A stretch of DNA of 64,000 nt, from the NCBI GenBank assembly GCA_008729055.1, contig SDUX01000003.1, positions 1-64,000 of the forward strand. The letters run 5' to 3'. The DNA comes from Pyropia haitanensis (taxonomy: Eukaryota > Rhodophyta > Bangiophyceae > Bangiales > Bangiaceae). The notes below the pieces were generated by a model. The model was not told the origin of the DNA. It worked only from the letters and a program-made list of their open reading frames with translations, and ran no database searches. Every line of letters starts with the position of its first letter. Position 1 is the stretch's first letter. Of this stretch, positions 36,991 to 52,647 are shown one piece after another. The translations under genes were made by a program, and so were the position numbers.

Positions 36991-39900
36991 GTGGACACCG
37001 GCGCTCCACAAAATACTCGTTGCATCCAACGGACGCGCCAACGAACGGGTCGGCCAACCACCCCATGCACGACGGTGCGGGTGGAACCTCGGACGTCGAG
37101 CGGGCGGATGTATGGCTGGAATAAAGGATGCGAGCGAATTCGGCCGCCGGAGCGCGTGCTGCATTGCTGTACACGCAAAAGTGGGCAAAAGTGGGCACAG
37201 TGGGCAAAAGTGGGTGAGAAGCGGCCTACCACCCATGCACGACCGTGGGGGTCGAACCTCGGACATGGAGCGGGCGGATCTATGGCTGGAATGAAGGATG
37301 CGCGCCAATTCGGCCGCCGGATGGTGTGCAGCATCGCTGTAGACGCAAAAGTGGGCAAAAGTGGGCAAAAGTGGGCAAAAGTGGGTAGGAAGTGGGTAAG
37401 AAGTGGGCAAAAAGTGGGCAAAAAGGGGGCCAAATTGGGACACAAATGGGCAATTGGGGGCAAGAACTTTCCATAACTGCAAAGAAAATTGACGTGAAAG
37501 TCGCCAGAAAGTGGTCCAACAGTGGCCACAAAGTGCGCCCCGCCACCCAAACTGTCCACTACGCGTTCCGCCAGTCACACTGGCGTGGACGGTGTGAGGG
37601 CGGAACTTTTGTCGCCGACCGTCACGCCTGGCTGTCGGGACCCCCACGTGGCAAAACCATTCCACAAAATTGACACGTGGACACCGGCGCTCCACAAAAT
37701 ACTCGTTGCATCCAACGGACGCGCCAACGAACGGGTCGGCCAACCACCCCATGCACGACGGTGCGGGTGGAACCTCGGACGTCGAGCGGGCGGATGTATG
37801 GCTGGAATAAAGGATGCGAGCGAATTCGGCCGCCGGAGCGCGTGCTGCATTGCTGTACACGCGAAAGTGGGCAAAAGTGGGCAGCAGTGGGCAAAAGTGG
37901 GTGAGAAGCGGCCTACCACCCCATGCACGACCGTGGGGGTCGAACCTCGGACATGGAGCGGGCGGATCTATGGCTGGAATGAAGGATGCGCGCCAATTCG
38001 GCCGCCGGATGGTGTGCAGCATCGCTGTAGACGCAAAAGTGGGCAAAAGTGGGCAAAAGTGGGCAAAAGTGGGTAGGAAGTGGGTAAGAAGTGGGCAAAA
38101 AGTGGGCAAAAAGGGGGCCAAATTGGGACACAAATGGGCAATTGGGGGCAAGAACTTTCCATAACTGCAAAGAAAATTGAGACGAAAGTCGCCAGAAAGT
38201 GGTCCAACAGTGGCCACAAAGTGCGCCCCGCCACCCAAACTGTCCACTACGCGTTCCGCCGTCACACTGGCGTGGACGGTGTGAGGGCGGAACTTTTGTC
38301 GCCGACCGTCACGCCTGGCTGTCGGGACCCCCACGTGGCAAAAACCATTCCACAAAATTGACACGTGGACACCGGCGCTCCACAAAATACTCGTTGCATC
38401 CAACGGACGCGCCAACGAACGGGTCGGCCAACCACCCCATGCACGACGGTGCGGGTGGAACCTCGGACGTCGAGCGGGCGGATGTATGGCTGGAATAAAG
38501 GATGCGAGCGAATTCGGCCGCCGGAGCGCGTGCTGCATTGCTGTACACGCAAAAGTGGGCAAAAGTGGGCAACAGTGGGCAAAAGTGGGTGAGAAGCGGC
38601 CTACCACCCCATGCACGACCGTGGGGGTCGAACCTCGGACATGGAGCGGGCGGATCTATGGCTGGAATGAAGGATGCGCGCCAATTCGGCCGCCGGATGG
38701 TGTGCAGCATCGCTGTAGACGCAAAAGTGGGCAAAAGTGGGCAAAAGTGGGCAAAAGTGGGTAGGAAGTGGGTAAGAAGTGGGCAAAAAGTGGGCAAAAA
38801 GGGGGCCAAATTGGGACACAAATGGGCAATTGGGGGCAAGAACTTTCCATAACTGCAAAGAAAATTGAGACGAAAGTCGCCAGAAAGTGGTCCAACAGTG
38901 GCCACAAAGTGCGCCCCGCCACCCAAACTGTCCACTACGCGTTCCGCCAGTCACACTGGCGTGGACGGTGTGAGGGCGGAACTTTTGTCGCCGACCGTCA
39001 CGCCTGGCTGTCGGGACCCCCACGTGGCAAAAACCATTCCACAAAATTGACACGTGGACACCGGCGCTCCACAAAATACTCGTTGCATCCAACGGACGCG
39101 CCAACGAACGGGTCGGCCAACCACCCCATGCACGACGGTGCGGGTGGAACCTCGGACGTCGAGCGGGCGGATGTATGGCTGGAATAAAGGATGCGAGCGA
39201 ATTCGGCCGCCGGAGCGCGTGCTGCATTGCTGTACACGCAAAGTGGGCAAAAGTGGGCACAGTGGGCAAAAGTGGGTGAGAAGCGGCCTACCACCCCATG
39301 CACGACCGTGGGGGTCGAACCTCGGACATGGAGCGGGCGGATCTATGGCTGGAATGAAGGATGCGCGCCAATTCGGCCGCCGGATGGTGTGCAGCATCGC
39401 TGTAGACGCAAAAGTGGGCAAAAGTGGGCAAAAGTGGGCAAAAGTGGGTAGGAAGTGGGTAAGAAGTGGGCAAAAAGTGGGCAAAAAGGGGGCCAAATTG
39501 GGACACAAATGGGCAATTGGGGGCAAGAACTTTCCATAACTGCAAAGAAAATTGACGTGAAAGTCGCCAGAAAGTGGTCCAACAGTGGCCACAAAGTGCG
39601 CCCCGCCACCCAAACTGTCCACTACGCGTTCCGCCAGTCACACTGGCGTGGACGGTGTGAGGGCGGAACTTTTGTCGCCGACCGTCACGCCTGGCTGTCG
39701 GGACCCCCACGTGGCAAAAACCATTCCACAAAATTGACACGTGGACACCGGCGCTCCACAAAATACTCGTTGCATCCAACGGACGCGCCAACGAACGGGT
39801 CGGCCAACCACCCCATGCACGACGGTGCGGGTGGAACCTCGGACGTCGAGCGGGCGGATGTATGGCTGGAATAAAGGATGCGAGCGAATTCGGCCGCCGG

Positions 39901-42900
39901 AGCGCGTGCTGCATTGCTGTACACGCGAAAGTGGGCAAAAGTGGGCAGCAGTGGGCAAAAGTGGGTGAGAAGCGGCCTACCACCCCATGCACGACCGTGG
40001 GGGTCGAACCTCGGACATGGAGCGGGCGGATCTATGGCTGGAACGAAGGATGCGCGCCAATTCGGCCGCCGGATGGTGTGCAGCATCGCTGTAGACGCAA
40101 AAGTGGGCAAAAGTGGGCAAAAGTGGGCAAAAGTGGGTAGGAAGTGGGTAAGAAGTGGGCAAAAAGTGGGCAAAAAGGGGGCCAAATTGGGACACAAATG
40201 GGCAATTGGGGGCAAGAACTTTCCATAACTGCAAAGAAAATTGAGACGAAAGTCGCCAGAAAGTGGTCCAACAGTGGCCACAAAGTGCGCCCCGCCACCC
40301 AAACTGTCCACTACGCGTTCCGCCAGTCACACTGGCGTGGACGGTGTGAGGGCGGAACTTTTGTCGCCGACCGTCACGCCTGGCTGTCGGGACCCCCACG
40401 TGGCAAAAACCATTCCACAAAATTGACACGTGGACACCGGCGCTCCACAAAATACTCGTTGCATCCAACGGACGCGCCAACGAACGGGTCGGCCAACCAC
40501 CCCATGCACGACGGTGCGGGTGGAACCTCGGACGTCGAGCGGGCGGATGTATGGCTGGAATAAAGGATGCGAGCGAATTCGGCCGCCGGAGCGCGTGCTG
40601 CATTGCTGTACACGCAAAAGTGGGCAAAAGTGGGCAACAGTGGGCAAAAGTGGGTGAGAAGCGGCCTACCACCCCATGCACGACCGTGGGGGTCGAACCT
40701 CGGACATGGAGCGGGCGGATCTATGGCTGGAATGAAGGATGCGCGCCAATTCGGCCGCCGGATGGTGTGCAGCATCGCTGTAGACGCAAAAGTGGGCAAA
40801 AGTGGGCAAAAGTGGGCAAAAGTGGGTAGGAAGTGGGTAAGAAGTGGGCAAAAAGTGGGCAAAAAGGGGGCCAAATTGGGACACAAATGGGCAATTGGGG
40901 GCAAGAACTTTCCATAACTGCAAAGAAAATTGAGACGAAAGTCGCCAGAAAGTGTCCAACAGTGGCCACAAAGTGCGCCCCGCCACCCAAACTGTCCACT
41001 ACGCGTTCCGCCAGTCACACTGGCGTGGACGGTGTGAGGGCGGAACTTTTGTCGCCGACCGTCACGCCTGGCTGTCGGGACCCCCACGTGGCAAAACCAT
41101 TCCACAAAATTGACACGTGGAACCGGCGCTCCACAAAATACTCGTTGCATCCAACGGACGCGCCAACGAACGGGTCGGCCAACCACCCCATGCACGACGG
41201 TGCGGGTGGAACCTCGGACGTCGAGCGGGCGGATGTATGGCTGGAATAAAGGATGCGAGCGAATTCGGCCGCCGGAGCGCGTGCTGCATTGCTGTACACG
41301 CAAAAGTGGGCAAAAGTGGGCAACAGTGGGCAAAAGTGGGTGAGAAGCGGCCTACCACCCCATGCACGACCGTGGGGGTCGAACCTCGGACATGGAGCGG
41401 GCGGATCTATGGCTGGAATGAAGGATGCGCGCCAATTCGGCCGCCGGATGGTGTGCAGCATCGCTGTAGACGCAAAAGTGGGCAAAAGTGGGCAAAAGTG
41501 GGCAAAAGTGGGTAGGAAGTGGGTAAGAAGTGGGCAAAAAGTGGGCAAAAAGGGGGCCAAATTGGGACACAAATGGGCAATTGGGGGCAAGAACTTTCCA
41601 TAACTGCAAAGAAAATTGGACGGAAAGTCGCCAGAAAGTGGTCCAACAGTGGCCACAAAGTGCGCCCCGCCACCCAAACTGTCCACTACGCGTTCCGCCG
41701 TCACACTGGCGTGGACGGTGTGAGGGCGGAACTTTTGTCGCCGACCGTCACGCCTGGCTGTCGGGACCCCCACGTGGCAAAAACCATTCCACAAATTGAC
41801 ACGTGGACACCGGCGCTCCACAAAATACTCGTTGCATCCAACGGACGCGCCAACGAACGGGTCGGCCAACCACCCATGCACGACGGTGCGGGTGGAACCT
41901 CGGACGTCGAGCGGGCGGATGTATGGCTGGAATAAAGGATGCGAGCGAATTCGGCCGCCGGAGCGCGTGCTGCATTGCTGTACACGCAAAAGTGGGCAAA
42001 AGTGGGCACAGTGGGCAAAAGTGGGTGAGAAGCGGCCTACCACCCCATGCACGACCGTGGGGTCGAACCTCGGACATGGAGCGGGCGGATCTATGGCTGG
42101 AACGAAGGATGCGCGCCAATTCGGCCGCCGGATGGTGTGCAGCATCGCTGTAGACGCAAAAGTGGGCAAAAGTGGGCAAAAGTGGGCAAAAGTGGGTAGG
42201 AAGTGGGTAAGAAGTGGGCAAAAAGTGGGCAAAAAGGGGGCCAAATTGGGACACAAATGGGCAATTGGGGGCAAGAACTTTCCCATAACTGCAAAGAAAA
42301 TTAGGAAAGTCGCCAGAAAGTGGTCCAACAGTGGCCACAAAGTGCGCCCCGCCACCCAAACTGTCCACTACGCGTTCCGCCAGTCACACTGGCGTGGACG
42401 GTGTGAGGGCGGAACTTTTGTCGCCGACCGTCACGCCTGGCTGTCGGGACCCCCACGTGGCAAAAACCATTCCACAAAATTGACACGTGGACACCGGCGC
42501 TCCACAAAATACTCGTTGCATCCAACGGACGCGCCAACGAACGGGTCGGCCAACCACCCCATGCACGACGGTGCGGGTGGAACCTCGGACGTCGAGCGGG
42601 CGGATGTATGGCTGGAATAAAGGATGCGAGCGAATTCGGCCGCCGGAGCGCGTGCTGCATTGCTGTACACGCGAAAGTGGGCAAAAGTGGGCAGCAGTGG
42701 GCAAAAGTGGGTGAGAAGCGGCCTACCACCCCATGCACGACCGTGGGGGTCGAACCTCGGACATGGAGCGGGCGGATCTATGGCTGGAATGAAGGATGCG
42801 CGCCAATTCGGCCGCCGGATGGTGTGCAGCATCGCTGTAGACGCAAAAGTGGGCAAAAGTGGGCAAAAGTGGGCAAAAGTGGGTAGGAAGTGGGTAAGAA

Positions 42901-45900
42901 GTGGGCAAAAAGTGGGCAAAAAGGGGGCCAAATTGGGACACAAATGGGCAATTGGGGGCAAGAACTTTCCATAACTGCAAAGAAAATTGAGACGAAAGTC
43001 GCCAGAAAGTGGTCCAACAGTGGCCACAAAGTGCGCCCCGCCACCCAAACTGTCCACTACGCGTTCCGCCAGTCACACTGGCGTGGACGGTGTGAGGGCG
43101 GAACTTTTGTCGCCGACCGTCACGCCTGGCTGTCGGGACCCCCACGTGGCAAAAACCATTCCACAAAATTGACACGTGGACACCGGCGCTCCACAAAATA
43201 CTCGTTGCATCCAACGGACGCGCCAACGAACGGGTCGGCCAACCACCCCATGCACGACGGTGCGGGTGGAACCTCGGACGTCGAGCGGGCGGATGTATGG
43301 CTGGAATAAAGGATGCGAGCGAATTCGGCCGCCGGAGCGCGTGCTGCATTGCTGTACACGCGAAAGTGGGCAAAAGTGGGCACAGTGGGCAAAAGTGGGT
43401 GAGAAGCGGCCTACCACCCCATGCACGACCGTGGGGGTCGAACCTCGGACATGGAGCGGGCGGATCTATGGCTGGAATGAAGGATGCGCGCCAATTCGGC
43501 CGCCGGATGGTGTGCAGCATCGCTGTAGACGCAAAAGTGGGCAAAAGTGGGCAAAAGTGGGCAAAAGTGGGTAGGAAGTGGGTAAGAAGTGGGCAAAAAG
43601 TGGGCAAAAAGGGGGCCAAATTGGGACACAAATGGGCAATTGGGGGCAAGAACTTTCCATAACTGCAAAGAAAATTGAGACGAAAGTCGCCAGAAAGTGG
43701 TCCAACAGTGGCCACAAAGTGCGCCCCGCCACCCAAACTGTCCACTACGCGTTCCGCCAGTCACACTGGCGTGGACGGTGTGAGGGCGGAACTTTTGTCG
43801 CCGACCGTCACGCCTGGCTGTCGGGACCCCCACGTGGCAAAAACCATTCCACAAAATTGACACGTGGACACCGGCGCTCCACAAAATACTCGTTGCATCC
43901 AACGGACGCGCCAACGAACGGGTCGGCCAACCACCCCATGCACGACGGTGCGGGTGGAACCTCGGACGTCGAGCGGGCGGATGTATGGCTGGAATAAAGG
44001 ATGCGAGCGAATTCGGCCGCCGGAGCGCGTGCTGCATTGCTGTACACGCGAAAGTGGGCAAAAGTGGGCAGCAGTGGGCAAAAGTGGGTGAGAAGCGGCC
44101 TACCACCCCATGCACGACCGTGGGGGTCGAACCTCGGACATGGAGCGGGCGGATCTATGGCTGGAATGAAGGATGCGCGCCAATTCGGCCGCCGGATGGT
44201 GTGCAGCATCGCTGTAGACGCAAAAGTGGGCAAAAGTGGGCAAAAGTGGGCAAAAGTGGGTAGGAAGTGGGTAAGAAGTGGGCAAAAAGTGGGCAAAAAG
44301 GGGGCCAAATTGGGACACAAATGGGCAATTGGGGGCAAGAACTTTCCATAACTGCAAAGAAAATTGAGACGAAAGTCGCCAGAAAGTCGTCCAACAGTGG
44401 CCACAAAGTGCGCCCCGCCACCCAAACTGTCCACTACGCGTTCCGCCAGTCACACTGGCGTGGACGGTGTGAGGGCGGAACTTTTGTCGCCGACCGTCAC
44501 GCCTGGCTGTCGGGACCCCCACGTGGCAAAAACCATTCCACAAAATTGACACGTGGACACCGGCGCTCCACAAAATACTCGTTGCATCCAACGGACGCGC
44601 CAACGAACGGGTCGGCCAACCACCCCATGCACGACGGTGCGGGTGGAACCTCGGACGTCGAGCGGGCGGATGTATGGCTGGAATAAAGGATGCGAGCGAA
44701 TTCGGCCGCCGGAGCGCGTGCTGCATTGCTGTACACGCGAAAGTGGGCAAAAGTGGGCAACAGTGGGCAAAAGTGGGTGAGAAGCGGCCTACCACCCCAT
44801 GCACGACCGTGGGGGTCGAACCTCGGACATGGAGCGGGCGGATCTATGGCTGGAATGAAGGATGCGCGCCAATTCGGCCGCCGGATGGTGTGCAGCATCG
44901 CTGTAGACGCAAAAGTGGGCAAAAGTGGGCAAAAGTGGGCAAAAGTGGGTAGGAAGTGGGTAAGAAGTGGGCAAAAAGTGGGCAAAAAGGGGGCCAAATT
45001 GGGACACAAATGGGCAATTGGGGGCAAGAACTTTCCATAACTGCAAAGAAAATTGACGGAAAGTCGCCAGAAAGTGGTCCAACAGTGGCCACAAAGTGCG
45101 CCCCGCCACCCAAACTGTCCACTACGCGTTCCGCCAGTCACACTGGCGTGGACGGTGTGAGGGCGGAACTTTTGTCGCCGACCGTCACGCCTGGCTGTCG
45201 GGACCCCCACGTGGCAAAAACCATTCCACAAAATTGACACGTGGACACCGGCGCTCCACAAAATACTCGTTGCATCCAACGGACGCGCCAACGAACGGGT
45301 CGGCCAACCACCCCATGCACGACGGTGCGGGTGGAACCTCGGACGTCGAGCGGGCGGATGTATGGCTGGAATAAAGGATGCGAGCGAATTCGGCCGCCGG
45401 AGCGCGTGCTGCATTGCTGTACACGCGAAAGTGGGCAAAAGTGGGCAACAGTGGGCAAAAGTGGGTGAGAAGCGGCCTACCACCCCATGCACGACCGTGG
45501 GGGTCGAACCTCGGACATGGAGCGGGCGGATCTATGGCTGGAATGAAGGATGCGCGCCAATTCGGCCGCCGGATGGTGTGCAGCATCGCTGTAGACGCAA
45601 AAGTGGGCAAAAGTGGGCAAAAGTGGGCAAAAGTGGGTAGGAAGTGGGTAAGAAGTGGGCAAAAAGTGGGCAAAAAGGGGGCCAAATTGGGACACAAATG
45701 GGCAATTGGGGGCAAGAACTTTCCATAACTGCAAAGAAAATTGACGTGAAAGTCGCCAGAAAGTGGTCCAACAGTGGCCACAAAGTGCGCCCCGCCACCC
45801 AAACTGTCCACTACGCGTTCCGCCAGTCACACTGGCGTGGACGGTGTGAGGGCGGAACTTTTGTCGCCGACCGTCACGCCTGGCTGTCGGGACCCCCACG

Positions 45901-48900
45901 TGGCAAAAACCATTCCACAAAATTGACACGTGGACACCGGCGCTCCACAAAATACTCGTTGCATCCAACGGACGCGCCAACGAACGGGTCGGCCAACCAC
46001 CCCATGCACGACGGTGCGGGTGGAACCTCGGACGTCGAGCGGGCGGATGTATGGCTGGAATAAAGGATGCGAGCGAATTCGGCCGCCGGAGCGCGTGCTG
46101 CATTGCTGTACACGCGAAAGTGGGCAAAAGTGGGCAGCAGTGGGCAAAAGTGGGTGAGAAGCGGCCTACCACCCCATGCACGACCGTGGGGGTCGAACCT
46201 CGGACATGGAGCGGGCGGATCTATGGCTGGAATGAAGGATGCGCGCCAATTCGGCCGCCGGATGGTGTGCAGCATCGCTGTAGACGCAAAAGTGGGCAAA
46301 AGTGGGCAAAAGTGGGCAAAAGTGGGTAGGAAGTGGGTAAGAAGTGGGCAAAAAGTGGGCAAAAAGGGGGCCAAATTGGGACACAAATGGGCAATTGGGG
46401 GCAAGAACTTTCCATAACTGCAAAGAAAATTGAGACGAAAGTCGCCAGAAAGTGGTCCAACAGTGGCCACAAAGTGCGCCCCGCCACCCAAACTGTCCAC
46501 TACGCGTTCCGCCAGTCACACTGGCGTGGACGGTGTGAGGGCGGAACTTTTGTCGCCGACCGTCACGCCTGGCTGTCGGGACCCCCACGTGGCAAAAACC
46601 ATTCCACAAAATTGACACGTGGACACCGGCGCTCCACAAAATACTCGTTGCATCCAACGGACGCGCCAACGAACGGGTCGGCCAACCACCCCATGCACGA
46701 CGGTGCGGGTGGAACCTCGGACGTCGAGCGGGCGGATGTATGGCTGGAATAAAGGATGCGAGCGAATTCGGCCGCCGGAGCGCGTGCTGCATTGCTGTAC
46801 ACGCAAAGTGGGCAAAAGTGGGCAACAGTGGGCAAAAGTGGGTGAGAAGCGGCCTACCACCCCATGCACGACCGTGGGGGTCGAACCTCGGACATGGAGC
46901 GGGCGGATCTATGGCTGGAATGAAGGATGCGCGCCAATTCGGCCGCCGGATGGTGTGCAGCATCGCTGTAGACGCAAAAGTGGGCAAAAGTGGGCAAAAG
47001 TGGGCAAAAGTGGGTAGGAAGTGGGTAAGAAGTGGGCAAAAAGTGGGCAAAAAGGGGGCCAAATTGGGACACAAATGGGCAATTGGGGGCAAGAACTTTC
47101 CATAACTGCAAAGAAAATTGAGCGAAAGTCGCCAGAAAGTGGTCCAACAGTGGCCACAAAGTGCGCCCCGCCACCCAAACTGTCCACTACGCGTTCCGCC
47201 AGTCACACTGGCGTGGACGGTGTGAGGGCGGAACTTTTGTCGCCGACCGTCACGCCTGGCTGTCGGGACCCCCACGTGGCAAAAACCATTCCACAAAATT
47301 GACACGTGGACACCGGCGCTCCACAAAATACTCGTTGCATCCAACGGACGCGCCAACGAACGGGTCGGCCAACCACCCCATGCACGACGGTGCGGGTGGA
47401 ACCTCGGACGTCGAGCGGGCGGATGTATGGCTGGAATAAAGGATGCGAGCGAATTCGGCCGCCGGAGCGCGTGCTGCATTGCTGTACACGCGAAAGTGGG
47501 CAAAAGTGGGCAGCAGTGGGCAAAAGTGGGTGAGAAGCGGCCTACCACCCCATGCACGACCGTGGGGGTCGAACCTCGGACATGGAGCGGGCGGATCTAT
47601 GGCTGGAATGAAGGATGCGCGCCAATTCGGCCGCCGGATGGTGTGCAGCATCGCTGTAGACGCAAAAGTGGGCAAAAGTGGGCAAAAGTGGGCAAAAGTG
47701 GGTAGGAAGTGGGTAAGAAGTGGGCAAAAAGTGGGCAAAAAGGGGGCCAAATTGGGACACAAATGGGCAATTGGGGGCAAGAACTTTCCATAACTGCAAA
47801 GAAAATTGAGACGAAAGTCGCCAGAAAGTGGTCCAACAGTGGCCACAAAGTGCGCCCCGCCACCCAAACTGTCCACTACGCGTTCCGCCAGTCACACTGG
47901 CGTGGACGGTGTGAGGGCGGAACTTTTGTCGCCGACCGTCACGCCTGGCTGTCGGGACCCCCACGTGGCAAAAACCATTCCACAAAATTGACACGTGGAC
48001 ACCGGCGCTCCACAAAATACTCGTTGCATCCAACGGACGCGCCAACGAACGGGTCGGCCAACCACCCCATGCACGACGGTGCGGGTGGAACCTCGGACGT
48101 CGAGCGGGCGGATGTATGGCTGGAATAAAGGATGCGAGCGAATTCGGCCGCCGGAGCGCGTGCTGCATTGCTGTACACGCGAAAGTGGGCAAAAGTGGGC
48201 AGCAGTGGGCAAAAGTGGGTGAGAAGCGGCCTACCACCCCATGCACGACCGTGGGGGTCGAACCTCGGACATGGAGCGGGCGGATCTATGGCTGGAATGA
48301 AGGATGCGCGCCAATTCGGCCGCCGGATGGTGTGCAGCATCGCTGTAGACGCAAAAGTGGGCAAAAGTGGGCAAAAGTGGGCAAAAGTGGGTAGGAAGTG
48401 GGTAAGAAGTGGGCAAAAAGTGGGCAAAAAGGGGGCCAAATTGGGACACAAATGGGCAATTGGGGGCAAGAACTTTCCATAACTGCAAAGAAAATTGAGA
48501 CGAAAGTCGCCAGAAAGTGGTCCAACAGTGGCCACAAAGTGCGCCCCGCCACCCAAACTGTCCACTACGCGTTCCGCCAGTCACACTGGCGTGGACGGTG
48601 TGAGGGCGGAACTTTTGTCGCCGACCGTCACGCCTGGCTGTCGGGACCCCCACGTGGCAAAAACCATTCCACAAAATTGACACGTGGACACCGGCGCTCC
48701 ACAAAATACTCGTTGCATCCAACGGACGCGCCAACGAACGGGTCGGCCAACCACCCCATGCACGACGGTGCGGGTGGAACCTCGGACGTCGAGCGGGCGG
48801 ATGTATGGCTGGAATAAAGGATGCGAGCGAATTCGGCCGCCGGAGCGCGTGCTGCATTGCTGTACACGCAAAAGTGGGCAAAAGTGGGCAACAGTGGGCA

Positions 48901-51900
48901 AAAGTGGGTGAGAAGCGGCCTACCACCCCATGCACGACCGTGGGGGTCGAACCTCGGACATGGAGCGGGCGGATCTATGGCTGGAATGAAGGATGCGCGC
49001 CAATTCGGCCGCCGGATGGTGTGCAGCATCGCTGTAGACGCAAAAGTGGGCAAAAGTGGGCAAAAGTGGGCAAAAGTGGGTAGGAAGTGGGTAAGAAGTG
49101 GGCAAAAAGTGGGCAAAAAGGGGGCCAAATTGGGACACAAATGGGCAATTGGGGGCAAGAACTTTCCATAACTGCAAAGAAAATTGACGGAAAGTCGCCA
49201 GAAAGTGGTCCAACAGTGGCCACAAAGTGCGCCCCGCCACCCAAACTGTCCACTACGCGTTCCGCCAGTCACACTGGCGTGGACGGTGTGAGGGCGGAAC
49301 TTTTGTCGCCGACCGTCACGCCTGGCTGTCGGGACCCCCACGTGGCAAAAACCATTCCACAAAATTGACACGTGGACACCGGCGCTCCACAAAATACTCG
49401 TTGCATCCAACGGACGCGCCAACGAACGGGTCGGCCAACCACCCCATGCACGACGGTGCGGGTGGAACCTCGGACGTCGAGCGGGCGGATGTATGGCTGG
49501 AATAAAGGATGCGAGCGAATTCGGCCGCCGGAGCGCGTGCTGCATTGCTGTACACGCGAAAGTGGGCAAAAGTGGGCAGCAGTGGGCAAAAGTGGGTGAG
49601 AAGCGGCCTACCACCCCATGCACGACCGTGGGGGTCGAACCTCGGACATGGAGCGGGCGGATCTATGGCTGGAATGAAGGATGCGCGCCAATTCGGCCGC
49701 CGGATGGTGTGCAGCATCGCTGTAGACGCAAAAGTGGGCAAAAGTGGGCAAAAGTGGGCAAAAGTGGGTAGGAAGTGGGTAAGAAGTGGGCAAAAAGTGG
49801 GCAAAAAGGGGGCCAAATTGGGACACAAATGGGCAATTGGGGGCAAGAACTTTCCATAACTGCAAAGAAAATTGAGACGAAAGTCGCCAGAAAGTCGTCC
49901 AACAGTGGCCACAAAGTGCGCCCCGCCACCCAAACTGTCCACTACGCGTTCCGCCAGTCACACTGGCGTGGACGGTGTGAGGGCGGAACTTTTGTCGCCG
50001 ACCGTCACGCCTGGCTGTCGGGACCCCCACGTGGCAAAAACCATTCCACAAAATTGACACGTGGACACCGGCGCTCCACAAAATACTCGTTGCATCCAAC
50101 GGACGCGCCAACGAACGGGTCGGCCAACCACCCCATGCACGACGGTGCGGGTGGAACCTCGGACGTCGAGCGGGCGGATGTATGGCTGGAATAAAGGATG
50201 CGAGCGAATTCGGCCGCCGGAGCGCGTGCTGCATTGCTGTACACGCGAAAGTGGGCAAAAGTGGGCAACAGTGGGCAAAAGTGGGTGAGAAGCGGCCTAC
50301 CACCCCATGCACGACCGTGGGGGTCGAACCTCGGACATGGAGCGGGCGGATCTATGGCTGGAATGAAGGATGCGCGCCAATTCGGCCGCCGGATGGTGTG
50401 CAGCATCGCTGTAGACGCAAAAGTGGGCAAAAGTGGGCAAAAGTGGGCAAAAGTGGGTAGGAAGTGGGTAAGAAGTGGGCAAAAAGTGGGCAAAAAGGGG
50501 GCCAAATTGGGACACAAATGGGCAATTGGGGGCAAGAACTTTCCATAACTGCAAAGAAAATTGAGCGAAAGTCGCCAGAAAGTGGTCCAACAGTGGCCAC
50601 AAAGTGCGCCCCGCCACCCAAACTGTCCACTACGCGTTCCGCCAGTCACACTGGCGTGGACGGTGTGAGGGCGGAACTTTTGTCGCCGACCGTCACGCCT
50701 GGCTGTCGGGACCCCCACGTGGCAAAAACCATTCCACAAAATTGACACGTGGACACCGGCGCTCCACAAAATACTCGTTGCATCCAACGGACGCGCCAAC
50801 GAACGGGTCGGCCAACCACCCCATGCACGACGGTGCGGGTGGAACCTCGGACGTCGAGCGGGCGGATGTATGGCTGGAATAAAGGATGCGAGCGAATTCG
50901 GCCGCCGGAGCGCGTGCTGCATTGCTGTACACGCGAAAGTGGGCAAAAGTGGGCACAGTGGGCAAAAGTGGGTGAGAAGCGGCCTACCACCCCATGCACG
51001 ACCGTGGGGGTCGAACCTCGGACATGGAGCGGGCGGATCTATGGCTGGAATGAAGGATGCGCGCCAATTCGGCCGCCGGATGGTGTGCAGCATCGCTGTA
51101 GACGCAAAAGTGGGCAAAAGTGGGCAAAAGTGGGCAAAAGTGGGTAGGAAGTGGGTAAGAAGTGGGCAAAAAGTGGGCAAAAAGGGGGCCAAATTGGGAC
51201 ACAAATGGGCAATTGGGGGCAAGAACTTTCCATAACTGCAAAGAAAATTGAGACGAAAGTCGCCAGAAAGTGGTCCAACAGTGGCCACAAAGTGCGCCCC
51301 GCCACCCAAACTGTCCACTACGCGTTCCGCCAGTCACACTGGCGTGGACGGTGTGAGGGCGGAACTTTTGTCGCCGACCGTCACGCCTGGCTGTCGGGAC
51401 CCCCACGTGGCAAAAACCATTCCACAAAATTGACACGTGGACACCGGCGCTCCACAAAATACTCGTTGCATCCAACGGACGCGCCAACGAACGGGTCGGC
51501 CAACCACCCCATGCACGACGGTGCGGGTGGAACCTCGGACGTCGAGCGGGCGGATGTATGGCTGGAATAAAGGATGCGAGCGAATTCGGCCGCCGGAGCG
51601 CGTGCTGCATTGCTGTACACGCGAAAGTGGGCAAAAGTGGGCAGCAGTGGGCAAAAGTGGGTGAGAAGCGGCCTACCACCCCATGCACGACCGTGGGGGT
51701 CGAACCTCGGACATGGAGCGGGCGGATCTATGGCTGGAATGAAGGATGCGCGCCAATTCGGCCGCCGGATGGTGTGCAGCATCGCTGTAGACGCAAAAGT
51801 GGGCAAAAGTGGGCAAAAGTGGGCAAAAGTGGGTAGGAAGTGGGTAAGAAGTGGGCAAAAAGTGGGCAAAAAGGGGGCCAAATTGGGACACAAATGGGCA

Positions 51901-52647
51901 ATTGGGGGCAAGAACTTTCCATAACTGCAAAGAAAATTGAGCGAAAGTCGCCAGAAAGTGGTCCAACAGTGGCCACAAAGTGCGCCCCGCCACCCAAACT
52001 GTCCACTACGCGTTCCGCCAGTCACACTGGCGTGGACGGTGTGAGGGCGGAACTTTTGTCGCCGACCGTCACGCCTGGCTGTCGGGACCCCCACGTGGCA
52101 AAAACCATTCCACAAAATTGACACGTGGACACCGGCGCTCCACAAAATACTCGTTGCATCCAACGGACGCGCCAACGAACGGGTCGGCCAACCACCCCAT
52201 GCACGACGGTGCGGGTGGAACCTCGGACGTCGAGCGGGCGGATGTATGGCTGGAATAAAGGATGCGAGCGAATTCGGCCGCCGGAGCGCGTGCTGCATTG
52301 CTGTACACGCGAAAGTGGGCAAAAGTGGGCAGCAGTGGGCAAAAGTGGGTGAGAAGCGGCCTACCACCCCATGCACGACCGTGGGGGTCGAACCTCGGAC
52401 ATGGAGCGGGCGGATCTATGGCTGGAATGAAGGATGCGCGCCAATTCGGCCGCCGGATGGTGTGCAGCATCGCTGTAGACGCAAAAGTGGGCAAAAGTGG
52501 GCAAAAGTGGGCAAAAGTGGGTAGGAAGTGGGTAAGAAGTGGGCAAAAAGTGGGCAAAAAGGGGGCCAAATTGGGACACAAATGGGCAATTGGGGGCAAG
52601 AACTTTCCATAACTGCAAAGAAAATTGAGACGAAAGTCGCCAGAAAG